Shown here: positions 21,861 to 34,575 of the stretch, piece by piece
How positions within the stretch are numbered: the stretch's first letter is position 1
Layout: every line of letters starts with the position of its first letter
Origin: Sympetrum striolatum
Taxonomy: Eukaryota > Arthropoda > Insecta > Odonata > Libellulidae
Length of the DNA: 64,000 bases
Assembly (NCBI GenBank): GCA_947579665.1
Contig: OX388347.1
Span: forward strand, 21,754,562-21,818,561
Direction: 5' to 3'
Made by a program: the position numbers and the translations under genes
The notes under the pieces: model-generated
What the model saw: the letters and a program-made list of their open reading frames with translations, nothing else
Database searches by the model: none
Told to the model about the DNA's origin: nothing

Positions 21861-23930
21861 CCGCTCCTTTATTTTTCCTCATTTCACTAACTCAACAATT
21901 CCATTACTTTCTTCACTTTCCAAAGCATTGTCTTAACTCTTTTAAATTAAAGTACCGGAGATTTCGATGCTATTCCATGTAAATACGGGATGAGAAATGG
22001 ACACTGTCCTATATACACACATTATTATAGACCTCCGACATCATCCTTCCGTAACAAGAATAGAAAGTGAGTATTCAGGTATTATCGTAGAATATTTTTT
22101 TTTCAAATTAAATGTCTAGCTTCTAAAGATGCAGATAGTATAACTCATACAAAACTGAATGATTTTGATTATGGATCTTTCCTCGGATGATTCTAATACT
22201 TTCATAGTTTGATTTAGCATTACTTTATAGTTTTCTACATAGTGGTTATAGGAGAGTGTTTTTCTTATACAAGAAGGAAATCATGTAGACTATTCCAATG
22301 TATATTTCTACGTATATTAAATAGTATTTATACTTCTGCCACATTGCATAAAATAATGAAAATTGAATGTAACGAAATTGTGAATGACTTTATCAGAAAG
22401 GATGCACATTGAAAAAGCTAGTGTATCTGAAAGAGAGAAAAACTGAATTATTATTGCATCCCCATATTGTTCTATCTCTTTCTATGTGCTACACTTTGTA
22501 TGTTATCGTATAATTGTATAAAAAAGCATCATGGAAGAACATTTTGGGAAAGAAATAGTTCACGCAATGTAAGAGATTCTTTAAAACTATTTTTAAATTG
22601 CCTTTAAATTACCTCATAATTAGATTAAAATATTAATATTTTGACATATTTTGCAGTTAAAGTAATATTCAGCCCACAGCTGCATTTGAAGTTCATGTGT
22701 TAACAAAATGCAAGTATTACTATCATACACTCTTCGTCTTCAATGGCGTCAAACCAATTAGTTAAAAACTATAATGTTTGACATTATTTATGAGATGGTA
22801 AAAGCAAAATAAAATATAATTTACCTTCGATATAGTGGATAGCTAGAACTCTGTGCATTTATTTTGTTTTGCATCAAAAAAAAGTAAATTTTACTTTTTT
22901 GTGTTGCATGTGGTAAATGGCTGAAATAGTGTTTTCTGGGAATGATTTATCTCATTTAAAACACAATATACGAAGAGTATTAAAACATAATTCCTTGAAT
23001 AATAATTTGTGAAATAGTCTTACTATTATCAACCTCAGGCGTATCAGAGGTCATGTTATATGTTCAGCCTGTTTTCCGAACACTACTAAACCTAGCGCAA
23101 TAGAAACATAAGCTAAAAGTAATTCACCTATTTTATTCGTTCATAGTTGGTTATTTATATCTTTCCATTTCTAAAGTCCTCTATAGTCTGAAGTTGAAGT
23201 CAAATTCAAGTAGACAAGTGAATTACTCGTTCGCATTTGATGAAAGTTGTTCCTTGTTCAATTTGGGATGGAATATATCAATGCTCGCACAGCGTATTGA
23301 TGAATATGGGTACCGATTTGAATTAAGTGACACCGGTTCCAGTGAAACTCAAACTGGCACTGTTTAGTGTTCCCGAATAGCGTTTCAATTTCAACGAAAG
23401 GAAGGATTTATTTGTAAATGTTAGAGTAAAAAAATTCCAAAGTTTAATATGTATCATGCACATGGAATTAGGATTATGACAGGAAGGTTTTTTACAATTG
23501 TCCTGATTATTCATATTATTAATCTTGGATTCCCTGTTATTTTCTCTCTCTCTTTTCTGTGCTACCCTTTTTCAATGTTGCCCTTATTTAAACGGACGCT
23601 TGAGGAATATTAGCTAACTTTTCTTTTATGCTCGATGATGGTGTTAATACAAAAATGTCTCGATCGTATTTCAGTAGGTAATTGAAAAGAATAAAATTAT
23701 TTTAAGGGGAATTAATGTAGATATTTATCTCACGAACCTTTTATTTTTGGAATATCCCGGAGCGATAAGTTGCTAAAATAACTTTCATAGGTTATATTTT
23801 CGTAAAGATAAGTTTTCATAATTGATTCGATATTATTTTCGTTTTGTCTCCCTCAGTTTTAATTAAGGAAGGATAACATACGGGAAGAGCCTCGGTAGCT
23901 TCAATTTCACCCGAATAAATGCATTATCTA
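21861..23930. other. AT-rich, nothing recognised
   Basis: A short A/T palindrome near 22876-22901 is the only local structure noted. Confidence 0.4.
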
Positions 23931-24240
23931 ATCTGATCTCATCTTTTCTTTAAGAAGGGGAATGGCAAAAGTCTATTACTCTTCCTTCCTAATCTGGCTT
24001 CGGATGCAATCCCCGCGCTCGTTCTTCCTTCATTCCAATTTCGCTCTTTTTACGCACAACGATCCCATTTTCCTTCCTTCATTCTCTTCTTCCATTTCCA
24101 GCTTGTTTTCAGCGTTACTCATTTTCCGAGCTTCCCTTTCTCGTCATTTTCCCTCCTCTTCCTTGCATTCTTTACCTCTCCCTTTCAGCCCTTGGGCTGC
24201 TTATTCGATAGAACGGGAGTGAATGCACTTGAGTCTTCCT
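23931..24240. other. Pyrimidine-skewed island
   Basis: The plus strand is CT-rich (CTTCCTTC, TTCTTCC and CCCTCC words) from 23975 to 24190. The 86-codon frame here is Ser/Leu/Phe-rich and reflects composition. Confidence 0.45.
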
Positions 24241-26109
24241 TAATTTGAGTGGTTTACATTTTGCTCTGTGTGAGAAAATGACTGATTCCGGTGTATCCTC
24301 GACAGACCAACGCCCACATTAAACCTTTTGTGACACAAAATTCCTGCCCGTCACATTTTGTTATACTTCTGTTTGATTAGAATATCCTATCTTCAAGTAT
24401 TACAATTAATTTATCAAGGACAGGTGGATAGTAGATGGCTTTTTTTGTAATTACCCATTTAATTTATTTTTGATTTGTATTCATAACTATGCTTCTGATA
24501 AAGAATCTTGAGGTCTTAATAGAGTATGTCTAAGGTTGGGTATCGAATATTTCTAACAAATTATCCGCAAAGTTACTTTCGGAAATATATACATAATTTT
24601 GAATTCAATCTTGCTCTATTCAAATGATTTAATATTTTCTTTACCAATAAAATTAATACTTCTGTGTTCCTGAAAAATACGTCAGTCTCTAAATGATTTT
24701 TAAAATTGTGTACTTCGAGATTTATGATATCAAAATCTATTTCGAATAACCTTTCGATAAATGTCAGCTCTTTCCCTTTGTTGGGCTTTGTACTGTAGTT
24801 AGGAGATTTTATTTATTTGAGTAAGTCTCCACAAACATCCATTTATGGATCTTTAGAGTGGTTGCCGTTCACGATTCGATTCACGATGCTGGAGTGCATA
24901 AGAGCACTCAAACACCGGCTTTGTCAAATGTTTGCTTCAAATAAAATAATTCACCAAACAACTTTATACTTAATTGGGCAGTTGCGATGGACCTATTAGT
25001 TTTTCGAAGAATGTTGTGGAAGTTTTTCTTCTTTTAGGTTGAAGTGTTGTGGGACACTTATACTTTGAATTGTATCTTTCTCAATATTTAAAAGGGTTAC
25101 TTCGAGTAAGTCCATAATGATGAAAAATAATCACGCTATACACTCCCCCAGAATTTATTGATGCAAAATGTTCTACTAGCGGTCTACCATAATCAGGAAA
25201 CGTTTACTTTACGTTGCATCAATATGGTATAAGATACAATTAAAAAAAAAGGGGGAAGGAAGCTTTGAGTAAAATAGGATATAAAGATTTTCACGGATTT
25301 CACATTGGTTTACTTTGAGAAATATTATAGCTGATGCAATTGAATGATTTCTACTGGTTTATTTTTCTTATTATAATACCATTTGCTGGTTTTAATTTTT
25401 ATTGTAGACAACGTACAAAATATTAGATCATTACTGTGAGCTATATACATGATGCATAACTATAATGGCATTCCGGTATAATAATAATAATAATAAATGG
25501 CCTTAGTTCGGGTGAGATTGAGACTAGAAAGTCTCTTCTTACATCTAACCCATCGTCATATGCGAAACAGAAAGAAAGAGATAGTTTGCAAAAGTACACG
25601 AAGAAAAGTAATATGTGGATTGAAAAAAACCAAAGCTGAGGGCTCAGGAAAAACATTTTACTGCAGGAAAACACTCACAAGAAGGGGAGTGTGAAAAACC
25701 TGCGAAACATACAGATAAAAACTATATGTTGTGAAGAAGGGAGAATAAAATAATTATGAAAGACAAGCAGAGAATAGATAAATATTATGCAAAAGAGACA
25801 AGGGAAAAATAAAAATTCACTACAAGCTATAAATTCAAATAAAATATCTTCACAAATGACACTAATATTAAATTTTAAGATTAGTAGCATAGTATAGGGA
25901 AAGACGTCAAGAATTTCTTCTAGTATTTTTACATTATTTTCTTTCATCGCTCGGGTTAGAATATTTTGTCCCTTTTAATTTATCACCGCCACTAAAATGT
26001 GCCCTAAACCTTCCAAGGAAATATTTTGAATGGTATTGGCCGTTACTTGGTAGAATTCCATCATGTATGAAAATAAAAGAACAGTTTGTACTAATTCCAC
26101 AGAATATAT
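24241..26109. other. AT-rich, short ATA microsatellite
   Basis: An (ATA)n run of about 18 bp lies at 25479-25497. Frames at 25441-25947 show no motif. Confidence 0.4.
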
Positions 26110-26150
26110 TTCAAACACGACCGGTTTCAACTTTTAAATGGTTGAAAAGA
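26110..26150 (-). ncRNA. Hammerhead-like half motif (degenerate)
   Basis: On the minus strand GTTGAAACCGGTCGTG at about 26117-26132 reproduces the GAA-ACCGGU-C half of the motif at 440-474, with an AAC/GTT helix before it. The CUGANGA half is not recognisable. It is probably an eroded member of the same retroelement-associated sequence class. Confidence 0.25.
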
Positions 26151-26259
26151 ATGAAATATTCTTCCAAGGAAAGTATATTTCATCTCTTTTTTCATCAATC
26201 TGATCAGATTATGTTTTCCTTATTAATTTATGGCTACCAATATATAATTTTTTAAAATT

Positions 26260-27010
26260 ATTAGAAAGAGTTGTCATATCGGAATGCTGCAAAATGCATT
26301 GTCGGTACAACGCGACTCCGTTTCTAACCGAGTTCGAGAGGAAAGAGAAGCCCCAGAAACGGTGGGGCGCTCGCCGTCAAGTGCTCAATAGCTGCGGCGG
26401 AAGATTTCTCGAGATAAAAACGCCTTAACTCAACAAAAGCAACTAAAGAAGCATTTCCCCCTCCCGAGATAGAGTTAATCCGCAAAAGAAAAACTCCTCA
26501 AAGTCCAAGAGAACGCACGAAACTGAAACGCCGGTGAAAAAAAAAGAAATCGGAAACAGGAGTCGTTTCTTCAGGAAGGGTACCATGCAAATGAACGAGA
26601 TGTATTCTCTGAAAGAGATGGAGAAAACAGAAGGAATGAGGTCGACCGCAAAATAATAAGCAATTCATTCTTGCGGGAAATGGAAACTTTTCCGGGTATG
26701 GAAAAAACGAGTTGCTCAAAGGAGAAATGTCTTCAAATGAATAAGTTAAGAAAACAATAGGCAAAGAAGGAGAGGAAGCGGAGGGACGTTTAAGGGAAGA
26801 ACGCACAATGGCAGATGGCGTCGGAGTCCTTTGGAATGGTTGGATTAGTGAGGCAAGTGGAAAGCGTCGGGAAAATGGATGCTGTTTAAAAGGCACGCGA
26901 AAGGGAAAGCGAATGCGGAATGCAAGATCCTTGGCGCGGAATACAGATAAAGGGAAGAGGAGGAGATTACTGATCGCTGTCAGTGACGCAATAGAGGCAC
27001 AGATTCTCGT
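26260..27010. other. Purine-skewed, GC-raised island
   Basis: The plus strand is rich in GAAAGAG, GGAAAC and GAGGAAG words for about 700 bp. The minus-strand 132-codon frame (26498-26896) is Ser/Phe/Pro-rich and the + frame 26808-27020 is Arg/Lys-rich, both as expected from composition. Confidence 0.5.
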
Positions 27011-28617
27011 TTCCTATTAAAGTAGATGAACGCCCGGAATAGTGGATGCGCGACCAGTCGAGGTACGCGTAGCGAATTGGATGATTTGTATTTAAGTGGG
27101 ATTTTCCTTGATGCGCGAATATACTTCCGACAAGCGATGACACCGTACGAAGATATGAATCAGAAGTCTAGAGTAGTGTTGAATGGGAGTTGAATTTGTC
27201 ACGGCCTATGAATGCTTAAACCACTACTGCTAGGGAAATGAGGAACCAGTACAATATTTTACGTTAGAAATTTTTTTATATCCTCTCAAGATCTATTATA
27301 TATTCTTTTGCATTCATACATTTGAATGAGACAAAATTTGAAATTTATAGTATTTAAGTGTGGTGCAAGAAAGAAATGGTTGTGAAACGCTAGGAATTGT
27401 AATATTTGTAAGCCTTTCGAATAAAGAGGGGTTGGTTACAAAGGCCGACAAACTATTTTTTGCCCACAAATGCCTATGTACTCCGAGTTTCGGCTTCTGC
27501 TGAGGCTTTTCTATACCTATAGATACTTGTGCCTGACAACTCCTTGCAAATCGCAAGTTATATTATTATAAGTGAGCAAAGATTTACAGAAAATTTAATT
27601 TTCTTTTGAAGGTGGACATTTTTGGAGGATTAATAATTTCCCTCTTGAGAATTGTACTTTAATATATCTTGGAAACTAGCAAAGTAGTAGGATAGTACAA
27701 ACTTAGTAAATAAAATTGTATTTCCAAGGTTTTTTATTATAAAAATATTTTTAAAAGAAAACTAGAAATAAGAACGTTGCAAAAATTAAAAACATTCTGG
27801 TGTTCCTGAAATTTATCATATTTTCAGGGAGATTTCTTTCAGACACCAACCTCGCATACGAAAGGGGCGAATATTGGCAATTAAGTAGGACTTGGCACTT
27901 ATAGTTGAAAAAGTGTTGAAATTTAAATATCTAAACATTAAATCATAATGGGAAGAATATACACGGTAGTAACTTAGGATGCGAGTATTGATACACATCT
28001 TATGGCAAATTAAAACAGCTTTCAATGTAAACGAAGATGACAAAATTATTTCAATTCTGTTTGGTTCTTTTCCCTAAGGTAATTTAGAATTCCATCTTGG
28101 ACTCAGCTGTTTCTGTTTTTAGTTTACCTTCCATTTAATTGATCTGATATAAGAATTGTGATATTATAGCCAGTTATGAAAGCACTTCAACTCATCGTGT
28201 GAGTAAGGAAAGTGTTGCGATAAAATTTTGAGCTGCAATTTTGCCATGGGGTGGTTTAAAATGGCATAACCAAAACATTAAAACAAGAATTAAAATCATC
28301 GTTTTTAGCTACATTATGTTCAGAGTAAGCGAGGAACTGGTTTTGTCTTTATATCGTTATATACTTTCTGGTTTTTAACCACTTCCTCATCATTATAGGT
28401 GTATCGATCCTTTTATTTGTGAACTCCGTCCTAGCGTTTAACATCCTCAGCCAGCTGCTAGCTTATAATTACGAAACTTTAATAACCTTCTTGCATTTTT
28501 TTTATTATCTGCTTCTATTCTTTTGAATTTCTATAAATTTATACATTCTTTGACTGATGCATTTTTGTATTTTGGAATCTAGCCAGAGCATACTAAATCA
28601 TATATTATTATTAATTA
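27011..28617. other. AT-rich, nothing firm
   Basis: ACTCCTTGCAAATCGCA at about 27539-27555 recurs at about 30945-30961, a 17-bp exact match that may mark an old dispersed repeat. Nothing else is supported. Confidence 0.35.
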
Positions 28618-28727
28618 GTTATGATTATATATAATAGAATAAACTCCAAAAAGCGGTGGTAATCCTACAGCCGCTTTGTAAATTTCTTGATGGTTTTTGA
28701 AGTTTATTCTATTATATATAACATAAC
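28618..28727. repeat. Foldback repeat with about 34-bp arms
   Basis: 28618-28652 and 28694-28727 are reverse complements with two or three differences (both contain ATAATAGAATAAAC in opposite orientation). A 7-bp AAAGCGG/CCGCTTT helix sits inside, giving a two-level hairpin. It resembles a small foldback MITE. Confidence 0.75.
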
Positions 28728-28899
28728 CATCAGCAGCCGCATTGCTTTATTCTAGTTATGTTTATGTATAAGGATCCTTATGTTCGAATACCTTGATGAT
28801 AGATAGTACTGCGATAATCGTGAAACTAAAAATTATTCGTTGATCGTTGATAGATAAAATAATATCTATGGAGTTAATATTTCCTTAGTTAAGCTCAAG

Positions 28900-29076
28900 T
28901 ATATTCAGTTTTCTTGGGCTAAGAGAATCGGAATAAATACACCAGATTATTTAGTGCTTAATATGCTCACAGATTTGCACGATGAAGGATCGTACAAGAG
29001 AATGAAAAAACAGGCATAGAATAGAGTTGTTTGGAAATCTTTAGCAGAAACCTATCTCAGAACAGATCTACTTTGA
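28900..29076 (+). pseudogene. Short LINE reverse-transcriptase tail fragment
   Basis: One frame reads INTPDYLVLNMLTDLHDEGS, then YKRMKKQA, a stop, NRVVWKSL and a terminal stop at 29074-29076. The spacing of a proline-containing block, a 'GSY..MK..A' block and 'NR..W' matches the extreme C-terminus of insect non-LTR retrotransposon polyproteins, equivalent to MKRKAEDRVKW in the 12-kb fragment. Only about 55 codons remain, so the call rests on pattern and could be chance. Confidence 0.45.
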
Positions 29077-29850
29077 TAATTATTTACTTTTTCTTATGGT
29101 TAAGTGGTTGAATTTCGAAATCTTTTCATTGGAGCAAAGCTCAATTATGACAGTAATGCAGGATTCAAAAGGGACTGCATAAGGGGACAACAGATTTATG
29201 GTAACCCTGTCACAACTTCTTTAAGAAATGTTATCCAATTCACAATTCTATTGTCCACACAGATGATGTCATGAATATTATGCAGTAACGGTAAAATCGA
29301 AAACATAGAAAATTCATTCAGCATTTCGTTTGCATTCCATCTGAAATGACTACTGAACTCAATTCCCATTCTGAAATGGATACCCCTGCAATGTGATACT
29401 ATCGCCTTCCGGTATAAATCCCACGAGTTCTATTTCCGGTTGAATCTGAGATTTTCCTTTCTTGACCAAAGACCGTTCTGAATTTTGTGGACGCTTGAGT
29501 GGAAAAGTAGAAAATTTATTCCCAAAAAGAAGTTAAAGATCGCGCTGGTATAGATGCAGTAATAGCGTGTCCTTTTCTTGCTCCATCTAAGTCCGGCGAG
29601 CCCTTATTTATTCCTTTTCACTTCACTGATATCTCGTGAGTCGATAAATTTGGATTTCGAGCCACATACTAAAGCAGTTCTATTAAAGAGAGAGATAGGC
29701 TATGAAGATATGTATGGATATAATGTATTTTTTAAATTTCCATTTACTATAAAAATCTCCCTCTCAATTTGATGACAGAGTTGATTACTTTTCGCATAAG
29801 TAAGGATTTAGTTCGATATCTCCGTATGCGATGGCTATTTTTCTTTTCCT
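29077..29850. other. Nothing recognised
   Basis: Mixed composition and short frames only. Confidence 0.35.
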
Positions 29851-30290
29851 CCGCTTTCCCCTTTAAGTGGCCCAACCATTTTTTTCTCCGCTTGTGTTTC
29901 TCGTCCTCCTATCCATCTTTCCCTCTCTCTTTTCCTTTCCCAATTTCCCTCTGCCATTTCCACTCTATTTCCTTCATTCCATACTCACTCCTGTACTCCA
30001 TCTCCATTTTCTCAAATATCTCGCATAACAGGCTTTTCCTTTCTTCTTTCCTTTGGCTCTTCCTTTATCTCGCCACCTTCTCCTTCATCTCCTCTCTCTT
30101 CGCTATTTAGAATGCCTTTTTTCGTTTGCCCTTGTGTTCCTCTGTGTCGCCTTCGACGCATGCTCCATGTATCTTGATCTATCCTCTGGACCGGAAAATT
30201 TCTTTATTTTTGCACATCCGCATTGGGATCTTTCTTTGAATACCCCGTTCTCGATTTTCAAAACGCTTTTCGTTACGTGATACATATTTC
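29851..30290. other. Pyrimidine-skewed island
   Basis: The plus strand is CT-rich from about 29850 to 30110. Frames 29769-30110 and 30053-30280 give Phe/Ser/Leu-rich products without motifs. Confidence 0.45.
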
Positions 30291-31437
30291 TTAATCGCTA
30301 TTACTAGAGTATTTGCTGCTTCATAGCTTATGTGATCCATTGAAGCATTCTTTGATGTCTTAAAGACTAGTTATTATCTGAATTCCATTAGCCTTCTGAA
30401 TCACAGCCCACCGAGCTGACCTAGCCTATATTAGCCTCCTTATCGCATTTTGACTATTCCTTGCAACACACCACATTCAAAATAACATATGATGGCTTAA
30501 AGGTGTTGCCGATATGGTGTGACGCAATACTATGACCTGGCGTGAAGAAACCCTCGTTGTGTCACGTGATTTACGAGGCCAATACACTCTTCTAATTTCG
30601 CATTATATGTGTGCGTTGCTTTACAAGCTTTCTTGTCTTTTCGTTATATTTCGCAAGTATTTAATATTTAGTAATGTATAAAACCATAATTATGTTTTCT
30701 AAATTTAGAATTTTAATTCAATCTGAAACTGACAAACATGTGGTTTACCGCATAGTTATAAAAGAACTCGCAAGAATTCAGTGGTAGTGGTTAGTTTGGT
30801 GAGCAGATTCGTTGGAAAAAATCTGTTTTGAAACCAGTTGACAGAGCCATGGCTATCTGCCCCACCTCCAAACTTGTCCATTCCTTCTATCTTTTTCTGT
30901 TCGTTCTAATGCAGTGGGATTATCCTACAAACTGTAATTTAGCCACTCCTTGCAAATCGCAGTTTCCTTGATAGTGGATTGATGGACGTTGGTTACACAA
31001 ATAATCAAACACCAAATGACGCATAATGAAAAGTCACAAACACTGGTAAATTAAGGTCAAAGTTTAAAGCACATTGTAAAGTATTTGTGTCAGTAAGAGT
31101 AAACATCTCCAAGCTGAGAATCCGATTCAATTGAAAATTGTCCACTCAGGTCGTTATCTGAGATATATAACTATAATTAATTTCTGTAGCTATACATTAG
31201 ATTTCCTTGCAAAATCATTTGTGCTTGTGATGCCTTCGATTTTTCTCTAGAATATCTTGAGATGTACTCTAACAGCCTATTTATTATTTTACTATTAGTC
31301 GCGATAAAAATCATTTAGGTTTAATTCATTACCTCTTCATTTGCGACCCTTAATATTTTTATTCGTATCCATATTTCTAAAAGGTCCCTTGTTTCCTTCT
31401 CCGTGCTGTTCATTGTTCAAATGCAGTAGATATAAAG
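30291..31437. other. Nothing firm recognised
   Basis: Holds the second copy of the 17-mer ACTCCTTGCAAATCGCA (30945-30961). No exon supported. Confidence 0.35.
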
Positions 31438-31537
31438 GTTAAAGGTGACTTTGCACGTAAGGTCGTGACCCTAGAAAAATTCCCGATGAGAAATGGACAT
31501 AAAATAAACTGTAAAACGTACCAGTCCTGACAGACAA
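31438..31537 (-). mobile_element. SINE 3' body fragment
   Basis: GGTGACTTTGCACGTAAGG and AGAAAAATTCCC occur in the same order and spacing as in the left copy of the SINE dimer (GGTGACTTTGCACATAAGG at 17291-17309, then AGAAAAATTCCC), and both continue to a CTGACAG block. It therefore represents the body of the same SINE family on the minus strand, without the tRNA-like head. Identity is about 70-75% by eye, so it is an older insertion. Confidence 0.7.
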
Positions 31538-33883
31538 TATTAATGCCCGTATCTTCTTGTGAATATTATATGCAGATTATATGGTTTAGGGGAATGTGTG
31601 AGGAAGTGTAATGCATTCCAAATGGATTATACGAGGAGCATGAATGGAGGAATGACGGAGAGTAATGTAATAGGATTTCCCGCTCTTCAGGTGAATGATG
31701 CGAGGGAATTTTTCTGGGGATTCCACTCGGATAAAGGCGTTGATTACGACACCCACTCCACCATCTACATACGTAAATGTATTTTTTTATCGGTTTTTCA
31801 CTTCATTATCTTCGCTCTTCATTTATCAACTCATCTCGTCCCTCCCTCTCATAATTATGCAGAGCGATTTTAGAATTTGAAAAGATTCTTCAAATTTATA
31901 ATGAGTGAAAAAACGCTTAACATATATTCATATATTCCATTTTCACCGAATTTCCTCCTCTATTTATTGGATCTATAAGCAATGAGGCATTGCAGTTCAG
32001 TAACCTTTGGTGATAAGTATACCTGCGATATTTTTTTATCATCTATTTATCTAAAAATTTTAGTTATCTTAACTTTCACAGTGATCTTTAATTTCAACTG
32101 TAGCAATATTTATGCTTGAGTAAAACATATTTCTATAGTGGAATTATTCATTAATGAGTGAGAGAATATGCTCGCTTAAAAATTAAGATCCAAATGTTCT
32201 AAATTATTCAAACTTTGGACATTATTAATCGTTGACGCCGCGCAGTTAATAACTTATATATTTTTACTTACAATTGTGTGTCTATTTCTAGTTCGACCCT
32301 GTAAAACTCAAAGCGTTTCCATCCGAGATTTACCAGTAGTTCATCCATGTAGATGCAAGATGATCTTGCAAAATTGAGTCAGGAGTAATGACCTTGCGAG
32401 ATCAAGAAAAGCGCCAAAAGAAAGTGTTTAAATGATAAATCTCATGTTTATTACATTCGCATCACGTATAATGATGACGAAAAAATAATGAAAAATAGTA
32501 CGTATAATTTTTTAAATATGCTATAAATTGTTCTCGTGAAAGTCGAGTAAGCCCCTAATAAGACTGAAATTATTAAACGTTATTTGCCTTTCGAGATTCA
32601 ACTTGCTCCTTAGCTAGTAATATTAAACTTTTCATAACGAATACAATGATATCATAAGGTTCCAATCACTACGTCATACCAATTATATTTTTTTTCCGAG
32701 AAATGTATTTTTATTCTGAATTTTGTATTATCTTAACAGTGTGTTCGTCTTACCTTGTGATCTCCATTTTTATGCTGCGTTATATACGTTATTGTATGCT
32801 GAGTCATACTTTGTGTTTCCTCGTGATTTTCCACTCAACTGCGAACGCTTACTCGCAAATTGGAGTTTTCTTTGAAAACCCGAAGTCGCAAAGAATTTTT
32901 CTATATCTTACTCTGTCCTTATTTTGCGTCATTTTTAGTAGTAGAAAAACAAAGAAAGATCGCAGAAAAGCCCAAATCGACCCTTTTAAAATATAACATT
33001 TATTTGTCTAGTTCTTTTCTTGCATTCTTTCACCCCATTTGGATCTCGCTACTTTCTCTTCTATTTTATAAATCTTCAGAGTCAGTTCTTTATCTCGAGA
33101 ATTCTTTTCTCCTTTGCGTCATATCTTGAGAATTTCTTGGGACTTCTCATATCCAACTTGTCGGTGATTACATTTTTGCAGAAGGAAGTTCGAGGTCTTG
33201 ATTTTCGGTCTTCTATTATTCTCATTATTTCTCGATATTCTGGTATGAATTTATCCCCCATACAATATACCGTCACAATTTCTGTCTTTCCTTAAGTTCC
33301 TTTATATTTCTCCTCATAGGCGAACGAAAACTTTCCGTTACAGAAATCCCATTTCATCTCTGTCGCAGCAAAATCGATGAATATTTATAGGATATCTCGT
33401 ACTTTCATATTTCCTTATCGGAAGCGATACATCTCGCACTCTCCCTCGGGCATTTTCACATGTGCCATTCTCATTGTTAATTCCGCGGATGGGTTTGCTC
33501 AATATTTCGCATTCCATTCTCACTGAGAACTGAAGACGTATAGACCTAGAAGACATCCGAAGAAATATATAACAGAATTAAAGAAACAAAATCAGAACCA
33601 GGCCAAAGGAAATTAAATGAAGTTCTAGAGCACTACCTCATCACTGCGGAAGTGTTACAGAAGAGAGACAATTTTTCCTTTTCTTGTTTCATTTTTGACT
33701 TAGATGATGTTGTATCATTATCTACGATATTACTTCCTTAAAGATGAGTGCATACATATAATTATAAGTTGACTCTAAAACTGGTTTGTCTTCCGATGAT
33801 TCAGTGACTGAACATGTTAATTTACGTTCCATAATATAAATTTCGCCAAAAGTAAACGAAATATGGAGGAATAATATCCCAAT
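31538..33883. other. Nothing recognised; mildly pyrimidine-rich at 33000-33300
   Basis: Several overlapping + frames at 32703-33295 are Phe/Leu/Ser-rich; they have no recognisable domain, and membrane-like runs follow from the T-rich composition. Confidence 0.35.
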
Positions 33884-34044
33884 TATGTTCCAATAATATT
33901 AAATAAATATTACAATAATACTACAATAATATTCCAATAATTTGCCAATATTAATCCAATAATGCTACAATATTCCAATAATATACCAATAATATTTCAA
34001 TAATACTACAATAATATTCCAATAATTTTCCAATATTCTTAGTG
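33884..34044. repeat. CAATAATATT minisatellite with 85-bp higher order
   Basis: Degenerate 10-12 bp units of the form (C)CAATAATAT repeat for about 160 bp. A longer block starting CTACAATAATATTCCAATAA recurs at 33921 and 34006, an 85-bp higher-order period. Confidence 0.85.
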
Positions 34045-34460
34045 GAACATGAAACTCAGAGTATCTTTGCACACATACTCGAATTGGCGAGATGAATTAT
34101 CTCGTGCTGTTCTTTAATATCCTTCAATTAAGAATGAACTTTAGATTATTGCTTCCAACAATAAGTTTGGATGACTTTTTATAAGTAAATGTCTTTGGTA
34201 GTATACTAAAGTAGATATTAATTCTGCATTACCTTCCATTCCGAGGCTTACTACTTTTTCATCAATCATTTTTAATTGTTTAATGTTTAAGTATGTTCAA
34301 GATGCATCAAAACGGTCATCCTAGGGCTAAAATCCAGTTAGAAGAAACAGCTAAGCAGTAAAGACGACTAACAATCAAAATAACTTTTTAAGCTGTGCTC
34401 AAGATGTGAGCTTCTTTTGGGAGTATTTAATATTTCGTCATAATAGAAGAGAGTTGCAAA

Positions 34461-34575
34461 TTATTTATTATTCTAAACTGCAAATAGGCACAAGACCAGG
34501 TGGTAGTTATGTCGTGGGGGGATGAAATTAGATAATCTGCCTGGTATTCACCCTACTCGGGAGGAATACCCCCTA
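34461..34575 (+). repeat. Dispersed repeat R, copy 1
   Basis: Aligns with 53641-53755: both begin TTATTTATTA, then an AAAC block, CCAGGTGG, a run of five or six G, TCTGxC, GG(C/T)ATTC and a run of C. Identity is moderate (about 65% by eye). Possibly a terminal piece of a retroelement; class not recognised. Confidence 0.5.

Noticed and set aside
26498..26896. 132-codon minus-strand open frame
   Set aside because: Phe/Ser/Pro-rich product of a purine-rich island; no motif.
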